A stretch of DNA of 64,000 nt from Actinotalea solisilvae (lineage in GTDB: Bacteria; Actinomycetota; Actinomycetes; Actinomycetales; Cellulomonadaceae). The stretch's first letter is position 1; each line of letters opens with the position of its first letter. This document shows, piece after piece, positions 25,956 to 35,417 of the stretch. The stretch spans positions 1 to 64,000 of the forward strand of contig NZ_JADDKQ010000003.1 in the NCBI RefSeq assembly GCF_016464425.1. Direction: 5' to 3'. Under the pieces are notes generated by a model. That model ran no database searches. It saw only the letters and a list, made by a program, of their open reading frames with translations, and had not been told where the DNA came from. The position numbers and the translations under genes are program-made.

Positions 25956-27337
25956 GCCCGGTCGGCGACGATCGCGGCGTCCCGCTCCGCGACGTCCTGC
26001 GCGTCCTGCGGCTCGTCGATGACGGTCCGGACCTCGGGCGCGCGCTGGCCGAGCATGCGGTGGATGGTCACGTGCATCCACAACGCGCTCACGGCGGTGA
26101 GCACGAAGAGGAGGAAGAAGGTCGACTGGGGCATGCCCGTCCACGCCTGCAGGTAGGCGAACAGCGGCGGCAGGACGAACCCGCCGAGGGCGCCGAGCGT
26201 CCCGACCAGGCCGCCCACGGCGCCGACGTCGGCCGGGAAGTACTCGGGGATGTGCTTGAAGACCGCGGCCTTGCCGATCCCCATCGCGACCCCGACGACG
26301 AGGACGAGCGCCGTGAACGCCCCGACCCCCAGCTCGTACGGGAGCACCTCGCGGACGCCGCTGGGCTCCACCTCGGGCGAGACGCGCAGCACGATGTAGC
26401 CGTACGGCATCATCAGGACGCCCGTCGCGACGAGCATGGTCGCGAACGTGCCGTACATGACGACCCGGGCGCCGAACCGGTCGGCGAGGTGCCCGCCCAG
26501 GGGCCGCAGGAGGCTCGCCGGGAAGATGAAGAGCGCGGTGAGCAGGGCGGCGGTGGCGAGCGGCACGTCGAAGACGTCCACGTAGTACTTGGGCAGCCAC
26601 GCGGCCAGCGCGACGTAGGCGCCGAACACGACGAGGTAGTAGAGGCTGAACCGCCACACGCGCACGTCCCGCAGCGGGGCCAGCATGGACCGCAGCGAGC
26701 GCCCCCGGCCCGGCGTCGGGTCGTGCCGGGGCGTCAGCACCCAGACGGCGACCGCCATGGCCAGCAGCAGCACCGTGTACACGAGCGGGACGAAGCGCCA
26801 GCCCTCGAACGTCAGGCCCGCGACGGTCAGCGCGGGCGCCCCGGCGATGAGGGCCGGGCCGATGAGCTTGGTCACCGACGCGCCGACGTTGCCCGCGCCG
26901 AAGACCCCGAGCGCGAAGCCCTGGCGCTCCCGCGGGAACCACGCCGAGTTCCAGGCGATGCCGACGCTGAACGCGTTCCCCGCGAACCCGGCGAAGAACG
27001 CGACGACGAGGAGCATCCCGAAGCTCGTCGCCTGCGAGACCAGGAACGTCGGCACCGCAGTCGCGACGAGCATGGCCAGGAACACGCGGCGCCCGCCGAA
27101 CCGGTCCGCGAGGAGCCCCGCGGGCAGCCGCCACAGCGCACCGTTGAGGATCGCCGTCGCCGTCAGCCACGAGAGCTCGACGTCGGTCAGGCCGAACTCG
27201 TCGCGGATCGGGATGCCCAGCACGCCGAACATCAGCCACACGGCGAACATGAGCGTGAACCCGGTGGTGGACAGCGCGAGCACGCGCGTGCGCCCGGCCC
27301 CCTCCGGTGCGGGGGGGATGGCATCTCCTCGGCTCAC
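25952..27337 (-). CDS. MFS transporter, NarK nitrate/nitrite porter type
   Basis: A 461-aa, 12-segment transporter. NarK features include the first-segment [15 protein letters not shown], then [17 protein letters not shown], the nitrate-signature-like [33 protein letters not shown] and the second signature ALGGFVLPP after [14 protein letters not shown]. It probably moves nitrate in or nitrite out across the inner membrane. No nitrate reductase gene is nearby. The GTG at 27337 has GAGG upstream. A central loop between segments 8 and 9 ([19 protein letters not shown]) is long. Confidence 0.9.
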   Translation of the reverse strand: MSRGDAIPPAPEGAGRTRVLALSTTGFTLMFAVWLMFGVLGIPIRDEFGLTDVELSWLTATAILNGALWRLPAGLLADRFGGRRVFLAMLVATAVPTFLVSQATSFGMLLVVAFFAGFAGNAFSVGIAWNSAWFPRERQGFALGVFGAGNVGASVTKLIGPALIAGAPALTVAGLTFEGWRFVPLVYTVLLLAMAVAVWVLTPRHDPTPGRGRSLRSMLAPLRDVRVWRFSLYYLVVFGAYVALAAWLPKYYVDVFDVPLATAALLTALFIFPASLLRPLGGHLADRFGARVVMYGTFATMLVATGVLMMPYGYIVLRVSPEVEPSGVREVLPYELGVGAFTALVLVVGVAMGIGKAAVFKHIPEYFPADVGAVGGLVGTLGALGGFVLPPLFAYLQAWTGMPQSTFFLLFVLTAVSALWMHVTIHRMLGQRAPEVRTVIDEPQDAQDVAERDAAIVADRA

Positions 27338-27559
27338 GGCGACCTCACGACTTCGGGGGTCGGTCCACGGGCCGGGGGCCGCGCGTGACCAGCGGGACCC
27401 CAGGATGGGCGGTGCGTCCGCCCGCGGCAAGGGACCCCCGGGGCGTACACCTCTGCCCGGACCGCGATCGATCAGTTCCGGAGAAGCCACCGACCGGTGC
27501 CGCCGGGCATCCTGACGACGAACGGTCCGGACGACGCGGACCGCAGCCGAGGAGGAACC

Positions 27560-28012
27560 ATGACCAGCCCGACGACGGCCCGCACCACCGCCGAGGACGA
27601 CGCGACCTTCACCGCGGACGAGCGCGCCGCGATGAAGGAGCGCGCGCGCGAGGTGCGCGCCGCCCGGCGAGCCGACAAGGTCGACCCCGAGGAGACCGTC
27701 CTGGCGAAGATCGCCGAGATGGGCGAGGCCGACCGCGTCATGGCGGAGCGCATCCACGCGATCGTCCGCGAGGTCGCGCCCGGGCTCGTGCCGCGGCTCT
27801 GGTACGGCATGCCCGCGTACACCAAGGACGGGTCGGTCGTCGTCTTCTTCAAGGCCGCCGAGAAGTTCAAGGGGCGCTACGCGACGCTCGGCTTCGAGGA
27901 GAAGGCCGCGCTCGACGACGGCGCCCTGTGGCCGACGTCGTACGCGCTGACGCGGCTCGGCGCGGGCGAGGAGGCGCTGATCCGCGAGCTCGTGGCGCGG
28001 GCCGCCTCCTGA
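27560..28012 (+). CDS. DUF1801 / YdhG-like protein
   Basis: A 150-aa cytoplasmic protein. The C-terminal domain fits DUF1801 (frataxin-like fold): RIHAIVREVAPGLVPRLWYGMPAYTKDGSVVVFFKAAEKFKGRYATLGF. The N-terminal 60 residues are a charged helix rich in Glu, Arg and Ala. Some relatives are called iron chaperones, but no metal ligands can be assigned here. A strong GAGGAGG site precedes the ATG. It is convergent with the lpdA-type gene, six bases apart. Confidence 0.85.
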   Translation: MTSPTTARTTAEDDATFTADERAAMKERAREVRAARRADKVDPEETVLAKIAEMGEADRVMAERIHAIVREVAPGLVPRLWYGMPAYTKDGSVVVFFKAAEKFKGRYATLGFEEKAALDDGALWPTSYALTRLGAGEEALIRELVARAAS

Positions 28013-28018
28013 CGCCCG

Positions 28019-29473
28019 TCAGGCCTGGCGGGCGTGGAGCACGCGCGCGACCTCGGCGATGCTGCCCGAGAGCGACGGGTACACGGTGAACGAGTCGGCG
28101 ACCTGGTCGACGGTGAGCCGGTGGTTCACGGCGAGCGTCAGCGGGAAGATGAGCTCGCCCGCGCGCGGGGCCACGACGACGCCGCCCAGGACGATGCCCG
28201 TCGCGGCGTGCGCGAACACCTTGACGAAGCCGTCGCGGATGCCCAGCATCTTCGCGCGCGGGTTGCGACGCAGCGGCAGCGTGCTCGCCACGAACCGGAC
28301 CGCGTTCTCCTCGAGCCAGGTCTGCGAGCGCCCCACGGTCGCGATCTCGGGCGCGGTGAAGATGTTGGCCGCGACCTCCGTGAGGTCGAGCGGCTGGACG
28401 GCGTCGCCGAGCGCGTGCGCCATCGCGATCCGACCCTGCATGGCGGCGACGGACGCGAGCGGCAGCACCCCCGTGCAGTCGCCCGCCGCGTAGACCCCGC
28501 GCGCGCTCGTGCGCGAGACCTTGTCGACCTCGATGTAGCGGTTCTCCGTGAGCCGCACGCCGGCCTCGTCGAGGCCCAGCCCCTCGGTGCTCGGGATCGC
28601 GCCGACCGCGATGAGGCAGTGCGACCCCTCGACGACGCGCCCGTCGGCGAGCGTCACCGCGACGCCGTCGGCCGTGCGGACCGCGCCTGCGGCGCGCGAG
28701 CGGCTCATGACGGTCATGCCGCGCGAGGTGAAGACGTCCTCGATCACCTGGGCGGCGTCGGCGTCCTCGCCCGGGAGCACGCGGTCGCGCGAGGACACGA
28801 GGACGACGTCGGCGCCGAGCGCGTTGTAGGCGCCCGCGAACTCGGCACCCGTGACGCCCGAGCCGACGACGACGAGGCGCTCGGGCAGCTCGGTGAGCGT
28901 GTACAGCTGGGTCCACGTGAGGATGCGCTCGCCGTCCGGCATCGCCTCGGGCAGCACGCGCGGCGTGGCGCCGGTGGCCAGGAGCACGACGTCGGCGTCG
29001 AAGCTGTCCCCCGCCTCGGTCACGACACGCTCGGGGCCGTCGAGCCGGCCCGTGCCCTCGACGACCCGCACGCCCTCGGTCTCGAGGCGCGTGCGGATGT
29101 CGGCCGACTGCGCGGCCGCGAGCTCGACGACGCGCGCGTTGACCTTGCCGAGGTCGACCTCGTGGCCGCGCACGGGCGTGTCCGTGGGCAGGCCGACCGT
29201 CCGGATGCCCAGCTCGGAGGCGCGGTCGGCGATCGTCATCCACTCGGCCGTGGCGATGAGCGTCTTCGAGGGCACGACGTCGGTCAGCACGGCCGCGCCG
29301 CCGAGGCCCTGGCGCTCGACGAGCGTGACGTCCGCGCCCGAGCGGCGCGCGACGAGGGCGGCCTCGTAGCCGCCGGGCCCTCCGCCGACGACGACGACCC
29401 GCTGCGGCGGGCGGCCGGGCGGGGTCTCGGGTGCGGGGGCGGGCGAGGCCAGGCCGGGCGTGGTGGCGGTCAC
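28019..29473 (-). CDS. NAD(P)H-quinone dehydrogenase, LpdA-like flavoprotein
   Basis: A 484-aa two-dinucleotide-binding flavoprotein. FAD motif [19 protein letters not shown] is at residues about 27-45; the NAD(P) motif is [17 protein letters not shown]; the dimer domain contains AEIATVG-like [10 protein letters not shown]. The disulfide motif of lipoamide dehydrogenase (GGTCxNxGCxPSK) is replaced by [15 protein letters not shown], with no redox Cys, and the C-terminal His-Glu pair is absent too. That matches mycobacterial LpdA (Rv3303c), a quinone reductase, rather than lipoamide dehydrogenase. The GTG at 29473 starts V-T-A-T-T-P, and the first 25 residues are Pro/Ala-rich. Confidence 0.9.
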   Translation of the reverse strand: MTATTPGLASPAPAPETPPGRPPQRVVVVGGGPGGYEAALVARRSGADVTLVERQGLGGAAVLTDVVPSKTLIATAEWMTIADRASELGIRTVGLPTDTPVRGHEVDLGKVNARVVELAAAQSADIRTRLETEGVRVVEGTGRLDGPERVVTEAGDSFDADVVLLATGATPRVLPEAMPDGERILTWTQLYTLTELPERLVVVGSGVTGAEFAGAYNALGADVVLVSSRDRVLPGEDADAAQVIEDVFTSRGMTVMSRSRAAGAVRTADGVAVTLADGRVVEGSHCLIAVGAIPSTEGLGLDEAGVRLTENRYIEVDKVSRTSARGVYAAGDCTGVLPLASVAAMQGRIAMAHALGDAVQPLDLTEVAANIFTAPEIATVGRSQTWLEENAVRFVASTLPLRRNPRAKMLGIRDGFVKVFAHAATGIVLGGVVVAPRAGELIFPLTLAVNHRLTVDQVADSFTVYPSLSGSIAEVARVLHARQA

Positions 29474-29583
29474 CCGGGCATTGTGCCGCCCCGCGCCGTG
29501 CACCCGCCTGCCGGACCGGCACGATCACGGCGCCCGGCCCGCCGGGCGGGACCAGGGACGCGGCACGGGCCCCGGCGCGCCGC

Positions 29584-29589
29584 TAGCCT
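29584..29589 (+). promoter_or_regulatory. -10 box TAGCCT, leaderless punA operon
   Basis: TAGCCT ends seven bases before the ATG at 29597. The next two genes overlap, so this box probably drives all three. Confidence 0.5.
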
Positions 29590-29596
29590 CGGGCAC

Positions 29597-30442
29597 ATGA
29601 GTGCGAGCACCAGCGCCGGCGACGTCACCACCCTGGACGACCCGGCCACCGACCCGTTCGAGGTGGCCCGCGCGGCCGCCGCCGTCCTCGCCGAGCGGAC
29701 GGGGGTGGAGCGCCACGACGTCGCGCTCGTCCTCGGCTCGGGCTGGGGCGGTGCCGCCGACCTGCTGGGCGAGACCGTCGCGGCGGTGCCGAGCCACGAG
29801 CTGCCCGGCTTCAGCGCGCCCGCCGTCGTCGGGCACGTGGGGACGACGCGTTCGATCCGGCTCGCGAACGGCGCCCACGCGCTCGTGCTCGGGTCGCGGA
29901 CGCACCTGTACGAGGGACGCGGCGTGCGCCGCGTCGTGCACGGCGTCCGGACGGCGGCCGCCGCGGGCGCCCGCGCGGTCGTCCTGACGAACGGCTGCGG
30001 CGGGCTCAACCCCGACTGGGCCGCCGGCACGCCCGTCCTCATCCGCGACCACCTCAACCTCACCGCGACGTCGCCGCTCGAGGGCGCGACGTTCGTCGAC
30101 CTCACCGACCTCTACTCCCAGCGTCTGCGCGACCTCGCGCACGAGGTGGACCCCGGCCTCCCCGAGGGCGTCTACGCGCAGTTCCGTGGCCCGCACTACG
30201 AGACGCCGGCGGAGGTCCGCATGGCCGGCGTCATGGGGGCGGACCTCGTCGGCATGTCGACGACGCTCGAGGCGATCGCCGCGCGGCACGCGGGGCTCGA
30301 GGTGCTCGGGCTCTCGCTCGTGACCAACCTCGCCGCGGGGATCAGCGACCAGCCGCTCTCGCACGCCGAGGTGATCGAGGCCGGCCAGGCGGCCGCGCCG
30401 CGCATCAGCCGCCTGCTCGCCGACGTCGTCGGGCGGCTCTGA
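29597..30442 (+). CDS. punA: Purine-nucleoside phosphorylase
   Basis: Splits purine (deoxy)nucleosides with phosphate to base and (deoxy)ribose-1-phosphate. At 281 aa it is the trimeric class. Motifs: [14 protein letters not shown] with the phosphate-binding Ser, GRTHLYEG-type [63 protein letters not shown] and the base-binding Asn in [10 protein letters not shown]. First gene of a coupled set with the phosphosugar mutase (TGATG overlap) and surE. The mutase could turn the pentose-1-phosphate into the 5-phosphate. Confidence 0.96.
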   Translation: MSASTSAGDVTTLDDPATDPFEVARAAAAVLAERTGVERHDVALVLGSGWGGAADLLGETVAAVPSHELPGFSAPAVVGHVGTTRSIRLANGAHALVLGSRTHLYEGRGVRRVVHGVRTAAAAGARAVVLTNGCGGLNPDWAAGTPVLIRDHLNLTATSPLEGATFVDLTDLYSQRLRDLAHEVDPGLPEGVYAQFRGPHYETPAEVRMAGVMGADLVGMSTTLEAIAARHAGLEVLGLSLVTNLAAGISDQPLSHAEVIEAGQAAAPRISRLLADVVGRL

Positions 30443-32334
30443 TGGCCGCCGAGCAGGACGTGACGGCCACCGGCGACAGCGAGGCGTCGGGCTCGCCGAC
30501 GGGCGAGGCGGCCGTGCTCGACGCGGCTCTCGTCGCGCAGGTCGAGGCGTGGATCGACGACGACCCCGACCCGCAGACCGCCGAGCACCTGCGCGTGCTC
30601 CTGGCCACGGCCCAGGACGGCGACGCCGACCCGGAGCTGCGCGACGTGGCGGTGACCGAACTCGCGGACCGCTTCCGCGGGACGCTCGAGTTCGGCACCG
30701 CGGGCCTGCGGGGCGCGATGGGCGGCGGGCCGAACCGGATGAACCGCGCGGTCGTCATCCGCGCCGCGGCGGGCCTCATCCGCTACCTCACGGACGCGCT
30801 CGAGGCGCGACGCGGTGAGGGCGGGGGCGTCGTCGTCGAGGGCCCGCGCGTCGTCATCGGCTACGACGCGCGCTTCTCCTCCGACGTCTTCGCGCGGGAC
30901 ACCGCCGCGGTCGTCACGGCCGCGGGCGGCCACGCGCTCCTGCTGCCCGAGCCCCTGCCGACGCCCGTGCTCGCGTACGCCGTGCGCCAGCTCGGCGCCG
31001 ACGCGGGCGTCATGGTCACCGCGAGCCACAACCCGCCCGCGGACAACGGCTACAAGGTCTACCTGGGCGGACGTGTCGTCACCGACAGCGGCCAGGGCTC
31101 GCAGATCGTCCCGCCGTACGACGCCGAGATCGCCGCGCGCATCGCGGCCGTGCCGTCGGTCGCGTCCGTGCGGCGCACCGAGGGCGGCTGGACCGTCCTC
31201 GGCGAGGAGCTCGTCGAGGGCTACCTCACCGCGGTCGGCGCCCTGGCCGACCCGAGCACGCCGCGGGACCTGCGGATCGTCCTCACGCCGCTGCACGGCG
31301 TCGGCGGCCACACGGCCGAGCGCCTCCTGCGCGGCGCGGGCTTCGCGGACCTGCACATCGTCCCCGAGCAGGCCCTCCCGGACCCGCGCTTCCCGACGGT
31401 CGCGTTCCCCAACCCCGAGGAGCCGGGCGCGATCGACCTCGCGCTCGCGCTCGCGGAGGAGCTCGACGCGGACCTCGTCCTCGCCAACGACCCCGACGCC
31501 GACCGGTGCGCCGCCGCCGTCCGCGACCCGCGCGTCGGGCACACCACCTCGGCCACCGGGCCCGACACCGTCGGCTCGTCGGGCTGGCGCATGCTGCACG
31601 GCGACGAGGTGGGCGCGCTGCTCGGGCTCGACCGGGCGTCGCGCTGGCGCCGGGCCCACCCGGACTCGGGCGACGGCGTCCTCGCGAGCTCGATCGTGTC
31701 CTCGCGGCTGCTCGCCCGGATCGCGGCCTCCCAGGGCATGGCGCACCGCGCCACGCTCACGGGCTTCAAGTGGATCTCGCGCGTCGAGGGCCTCGTGTTC
31801 GGCTACGAGGAGGCGCTCGGGTACTGCGTGGACCCCGCGCGGGTGCGCGACAAGGACGGCCTCTCGGCCGCCCTGCTGCTGGCCCAGCTCGCGGCGACGA
31901 CGAAGGCCCGGGGACGCACGCTCCTCGACCTGCTCGACGACCTCGCCGTCGAGCACGGGCTGCACCTCACCGACCAGCTCTCCGTCCGGTTCAGCGACCT
32001 GTCGCAGATCCCGGCGACCATGGCACGGGTCCGCGAGGCGCCGCCCGCCACGCTCGCCGGGTCCGAGGTGGTCGAGCTCACCGACCTGTCGCTCGGCAGC
32101 GGCGAGGGCGTCGACGCGCTGCCGCCGACCGACGGGCTGCGGCTCGTCGCGGCGGACGGGACGCGCGTCGTCGTGCGCCCGAGCGGCACCGAGCCCAAGG
32201 TGAAGTGCTACCTCGAGGTGATCGTGCCCGTGACGGACGACGGGTCGGACGACCCGGTGGGCGCCGCGCGCCGTGCCGCACGCGAGCGCCTCGACGCCGT
32301 GCGTGCCGACGTCGCGGCGGCGCTCGGGCTGTGA
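30442..32334 (+). CDS. Phospho-sugar mutase (alpha-D-phosphohexomutase family)
   Basis: A 630-aa mutase, long in the way of the phosphoglucomutase-2/PmmB group that also includes phosphopentomutases. The N-terminal entry GTAGLRGAMGGGPNRMN is followed by the phosphoserine loop MVTASHNPPADNGYKVY, the metal loop ANDPDADRCAA and the sugar loop GYEEALGYCVDP; the phosphate loop RPSGTEPKVKCYLE ends the protein. The start shares a base with the punA stop (TGATG). Placed after a purine phosphorylase, conversion of ribose-1-phosphate to ribose-5-phosphate is a good guess, but phosphoglucomutase or phosphomannomutase activity is equally allowed. Confidence 0.92.
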   Translation: MAAEQDVTATGDSEASGSPTGEAAVLDAALVAQVEAWIDDDPDPQTAEHLRVLLATAQDGDADPELRDVAVTELADRFRGTLEFGTAGLRGAMGGGPNRMNRAVVIRAAAGLIRYLTDALEARRGEGGGVVVEGPRVVIGYDARFSSDVFARDTAAVVTAAGGHALLLPEPLPTPVLAYAVRQLGADAGVMVTASHNPPADNGYKVYLGGRVVTDSGQGSQIVPPYDAEIAARIAAVPSVASVRRTEGGWTVLGEELVEGYLTAVGALADPSTPRDLRIVLTPLHGVGGHTAERLLRGAGFADLHIVPEQALPDPRFPTVAFPNPEEPGAIDLALALAEELDADLVLANDPDADRCAAAVRDPRVGHTTSATGPDTVGSSGWRMLHGDEVGALLGLDRASRWRRAHPDSGDGVLASSIVSSRLLARIAASQGMAHRATLTGFKWISRVEGLVFGYEEALGYCVDPARVRDKDGLSAALLLAQLAATTKARGRTLLDLLDDLAVEHGLHLTDQLSVRFSDLSQIPATMARVREAPPATLAGSEVVELTDLSLGSGEGVDALPPTDGLRLVAADGTRVVVRPSGTEPKVKCYLEVIVPVTDDGSDDPVGAARRAARERLDAVRADVAAALGL

Positions 32335-33107
32335 AGCGCGCGCTCGTCACCAACGACGACGGGATCGACTCCCCCGGGCTCGCGCCGCTCGTCGACGTCG
32401 CGCGCGCAGCCGGCTACGAGGTCGTCGTCGCGGCGCCCGCGGTCGAGCACTCGGGCGCGTCCGCGGCGCTGTTCGGCATCGACGCGCGCGGTCGCGTCGA
32501 GGTCGAGCGGCGCCGCGCGCCCGGGGTCGCCGACGACGTCGAGTGCTGGGCCGTGGGCGGCGCGCCCGCGCTCGTCGCGTTCCTCGCGGCGCACGACGCG
32601 TTCGGGCCGCGGCCCGACGTCGTGCTCTCCGGGATCAACTGGGGCCCGAACACGGGCCACGCGGTGCTGCACTCGGGCACCGTGGGCGCGGCGCTCGCGG
32701 CGCTGACCTTCGGCATCCGGTCGATGGCGGTCTCCTCCGCAGGACACCGCCCGCGGCACTGGGAGACCGCGGGCGTCGTCGCGGCGCACGCGCTGCGCTG
32801 GCTCGAGGGCCGGCCCGCAGGGGAGGGCGTGCTCAACGTCAACGTCCCCGACGTGCCGCCCGAGCTGCTCCGCGGCGTGCGCGTCGCGCCGCTCGCGCCG
32901 TTCGGCGTCGTCGAGGCACGCGTCGACCGGCACCTGGGCGACGACGGCGTCGGCGAGCTCCAGCTCGGCTACGACGGCTGGGACCTCGCCTCGGACACGA
33001 CGTCCGACGCGGGCCTGCTCGCCGCCGGCTGGGCCACGGTCACGACGCTCCAGGCGCCGTGGGCGGTCCCGACCGTCGACTTCCCGGAGCTCGACGGACC
33101 GATCTGA
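32331..33107 (+). CDS. surE: 5'/3'-nucleotidase SurE
   Basis: A metal-dependent phosphatase releasing nucleosides from nucleoside monophosphates. The family start RALVTNDDGIDSPGLAPL gives the metal Asp pair (residues 9-10), PAVEHSGASAAL the Ser, and SGINWGPNTGHAVLHSGTVGAA the metal Asn loop. At 258 aa the length is normal. The GTG start overlaps the mutase stop by four bases. Function fits the set: it supplies nucleosides to the phosphorylase. A short perfect stem lies nine bases beyond the stop. Confidence 0.95.
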   Translation: MKRALVTNDDGIDSPGLAPLVDVARAAGYEVVVAAPAVEHSGASAALFGIDARGRVEVERRRAPGVADDVECWAVGGAPALVAFLAAHDAFGPRPDVVLSGINWGPNTGHAVLHSGTVGAALAALTFGIRSMAVSSAGHRPRHWETAGVVAAHALRWLEGRPAGEGVLNVNVPDVPPELLRGVRVAPLAPFGVVEARVDRHLGDDGVGELQLGYDGWDLASDTTSDAGLLAAGWATVTTLQAPWAVPTVDFPELDGPI

Positions 33108-33115
33108 CCACCTCG

Positions 33116-33132
33116 GTGACCCCTACGGTCAC
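33116..33132 (+). terminator. Short perfect stem after surE
   Basis: GTGACC and GGTCAC pair around loop CCTAC; a second stem, GGGAC to GTCCC, follows within 25 bases. Weak for a terminator alone, but this is the only structure at the operon end. Confidence 0.4.
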
Positions 33133-33252
33133 GACATCGGGACATACGCACGTCCCTGGCGAGAGCCCTGGGTGGTTCTGCCCGCGGTGGCGGCTTGGGA
33201 GACCGAGCGCGACGCGGGCCCCGACGCCGAGGGGCGTATGGCAGTCCGTCGA

Positions 33253-34326
33253 CTAGGGGCAGACCACGCCGACGCAGTCCACGCCGTTGCGGTTGGCGAC
33301 GTTGCCGCCGAGGTCCACCGCGCGTGGCACGTACAGACCGTAGGCCGTGTTGCGGGTCGCGGTGTTGTCGCCGACGTGGGCCAGCGTGTCGATGATGACG
33401 CCATCGCCGTTGCGGCTGAAGGTGTTCCGCAAGAGCGTGATGTCCTCGACAGCAGCGCCCTCGAGCCAGGCTGTCTCGGAGATGATGCCCACACGATTTC
33501 GGGTGAACTCGGAGTCTGTGACCTCGGCTCGGTGGGTCAGGTCGAGCGCGACGCCGTTGCGGCTGAACCGGTTCTCCGCCAGAACGTGAGTTCCCAGGCT
33601 CCCGATCGCTGAGTTCTTCTCGGCGCGGACGGCGGTCTCGAGGTCGCGGAAGTCCGACCTGGTGATGGTCAGGCGGCACCAACCGGCGAGGACGCCACCG
33701 TGCCCCGAGGTGAAGCGCGAGTCACTGACTGCGATCTGGCCGCCGTCGGTGCAGCTGCCGCCGATGCCGGCGCGGGTGAAGGTCGATCTGGTCACGGTGA
33801 TCACCGGGATGCTCGGCCCACCTTCGATCCAGCTGTCGACGAAGGTGCTGTCACGCACGGTAAGCGACCCACCCCAGAAGAACCCTGGCGCGGCATCTCT
33901 GAAGATCGAACGGTCGATGGTCGCGTTCAGCCCCATGGAGCCGAGGACGTCCCCGCTGACGGACGTGAACGACGCGTCGGCGATGCGGACCGCGAGCGAG
34001 TTGAAGTCGTCGGTGGTGAATACCCAACCCCAGTCCCTGATCGTGCCGTTGCGCACTGTCACCGGGCTGCCGAGGGGCATGTCGGCGTCGACGGGAAGCG
34101 CGACGCCGCTGCTTCCTGGGCCGCGCAGAGTGTGCCCGCCCAGGTCAAGGGTGGCGCCTGGGGTCATGCGCAGGCCGACGTCGGTGCACGTGAGATCGCG
34201 GGTCAGGGTGACGGTCCCTGTGACCGTGTCGCCGCACGCGAGGTCTCCGCTTGCAGCCGACGATGGCAGGGCGGTGGTGAGGACGATCGCGGTGGAGGCG
34301 ATTGCGACTAGCAGGCCCTTGCGCAT
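33253..34326 (-). CDS. Secreted right-handed beta-helix repeat protein
   Basis: A 357-aa exported protein. The signal peptide is MRKGLLVAIASTAIVLTTALPSSAAS with cleavage near residue 25. The mature part consists of short repeated strands of the form V-x-x-S-x-F/N-x-x-N/G (TVRDSTFVDSW, ITRSDFRDLE, VLAENRFSRNG, LLRNTFSRNG), the pattern of pectate-lyase-fold parallel beta-helices such as NosD-like or Pbh1-repeat proteins. Two Cys pairs are seen (CGDT..CTDV and the terminal CVGVVC). No catalytic motif is evident. AAGGGG precedes the ATG. The gene is visibly less GC-rich than its neighbours, which suggests transfer. The function is unknown. Confidence 0.85.
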   Translation of the reverse strand: MRKGLLVAIASTAIVLTTALPSSAASGDLACGDTVTGTVTLTRDLTCTDVGLRMTPGATLDLGGHTLRGPGSSGVALPVDADMPLGSPVTVRNGTIRDWGWVFTTDDFNSLAVRIADASFTSVSGDVLGSMGLNATIDRSIFRDAAPGFFWGGSLTVRDSTFVDSWIEGGPSIPVITVTRSTFTRAGIGGSCTDGGQIAVSDSRFTSGHGGVLAGWCRLTITRSDFRDLETAVRAEKNSAIGSLGTHVLAENRFSRNGVALDLTHRAEVTDSEFTRNRVGIISETAWLEGAAVEDITLLRNTFSRNGDGVIIDTLAHVGDNTATRNTAYGLYVPRAVDLGGNVANRNGVDCVGVVCP

Positions 34327-34364
34327 GGTGTGCCCCCTTCAGCTCCGATGACGGCGGGTCGGGG

Positions 34365-34405
34365 CGTCGAGCAGCTGGCACTGCCTCGTCGAGTAGCTGG
34401 CACTG
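34365..34405 (-). repeat. Two direct repeats upstream of the beta-helix gene
   Basis: CGTCGAGCAGCTGGCACTG at 34365-34383 and CGTCGAGTAGCTGGCACTG at 34387-34405: 18 of 19 bases match, with a 22-base period (two helical turns), 39-80 bases before the gene start. A tandem activator or repressor site is the likely meaning. Confidence 0.6.
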
Positions 34406-34517
34406 ACCCCGACGCCGAACCGGCACGCGCGAAATCTACCCATTTGTCCGTTTCCGGGAAAGGGTGACGGTCCTCCGCGCGAGGGTCGGGCAAGCGTCGG
34501 GGAACCGCCGGTACGGG

Positions 34518-35324
34518 TCACCCCACCCACTCACCGCGCGTACTGAGCACCTCACGCAGCAGGTCCGCGCGGTCCGTGACGAGGCCGTCGACGCCGAGGT
34601 CGAGCAGGCGGCGCATGTCCGCCGGGTCGTTCACGGTCCACACGTGCACGGGCGTGCCCGCGCGGTGCGCCGCGGCGACCGTCGCCGCGGTGACCACGGG
34701 GACGCGGCGGTGGCGCTCGGGCACCTGGAGGCAGTCGACGTCGCGCAGGGCGCGGGCGACCGCGCGCACCGAGCGGGTCGCGGCGGCGGCGCGGAACGCA
34801 GCAGCCGACGCGTTTCCGGCCGACGTCGCCACGGGCCGCGAAAGACGGCGCAGGACCGCGCGGCGGCGCGCGTCGGAGAACGACGCGACGCACACGCGCT
34901 CGTGGGCGCGCGTGCGCTCGATCGCGTCGGCGAGCGGGCCGACGGCGGCGTCCGCCTTGGCGTCGATGTTCACGCGCAGCTCGGGCCAGGTGCCGAGCAG
35001 GTCCTCGAGCAGCGGGACCGGCTCGGTGCCGCCGATGCGGGCCGCGCGCACCGTGGACCAGGGCTGCGCGGCGACTGGACCCCGGCCGTCGGTCACGCGG
35101 TCGAGGGTCTCGTCGTGGAAGGCCACGAGCACGCCGTCGGACGTCGCGTGGACGTCGGTCTCGACGTACCGGAAGCCGAGCTCGACGGCCGCGGCGAACG
35201 CGGCCATGGAGTTCTCGCGGCCGTCGGGCGCGAAGCCGCGGTGCGCGAACGGGATGGGACCCGGGTGGTCGAGGTAGGCCGTCCGGGGCGGCGGTGCGGG
35301 GCTCACGGGGACAGCCTGGGGCAT
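34518..35324 (-). CDS. Glycerophosphodiester phosphodiesterase
   Basis: Hydrolyses glycerophosphodiesters to glycerol-3-phosphate and an alcohol. The 268-aa TIM-barrel shows FAHRGFAPDGRENSMAAF (first catalytic His and Glu), YVETDVHATSDGVLVAFHDETLDRVTDG (metal Glu/Asp and second His) and the C-terminal PVHVWTVNDPADMRRLLDLGVDGLVTDR. There is no signal peptide, so it is cytoplasmic. The ATG at 35324 has GGAGGGG nine bases upstream; a GTG at 35306 is a possible alternative. It is divergent from deoC. Confidence 0.94.
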   Translation of the reverse strand: MPQAVPVSPAPPPRTAYLDHPGPIPFAHRGFAPDGRENSMAAFAAAVELGFRYVETDVHATSDGVLVAFHDETLDRVTDGRGPVAAQPWSTVRAARIGGTEPVPLLEDLLGTWPELRVNIDAKADAAVGPLADAIERTRAHERVCVASFSDARRRAVLRRLSRPVATSAGNASAAAFRAAAATRSVRAVARALRDVDCLQVPERHRRVPVVTAATVAAAHRAGTPVHVWTVNDPADMRRLLDLGVDGLVTDRADLLREVLSTRGEWVG

Positions 35325-35405
35325 CCCGGGCGACCCCTCCAGCGCTGCCCGGCGCGACCCGCCGCGACGCCGCGCCGGGCGGGTTCTCCCGGTGTTACCC
35401 GTGGG

Positions 35406-35411
35406 TAGGAT
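35406..35411 (+). promoter_or_regulatory. -10 box TAGGAT, leaderless deoC operon
   Basis: TAGGAT ends six bases before the ATG at 35418. Confidence 0.5.
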
Positions 35412-35417
35412 CGGGCG

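Noticed and set aside
25952-27337. Nitrate assimilation cluster around the NarK-like gene
   Set aside because: No nitrate or nitrite reductase, cofactor or regulator genes are adjacent.
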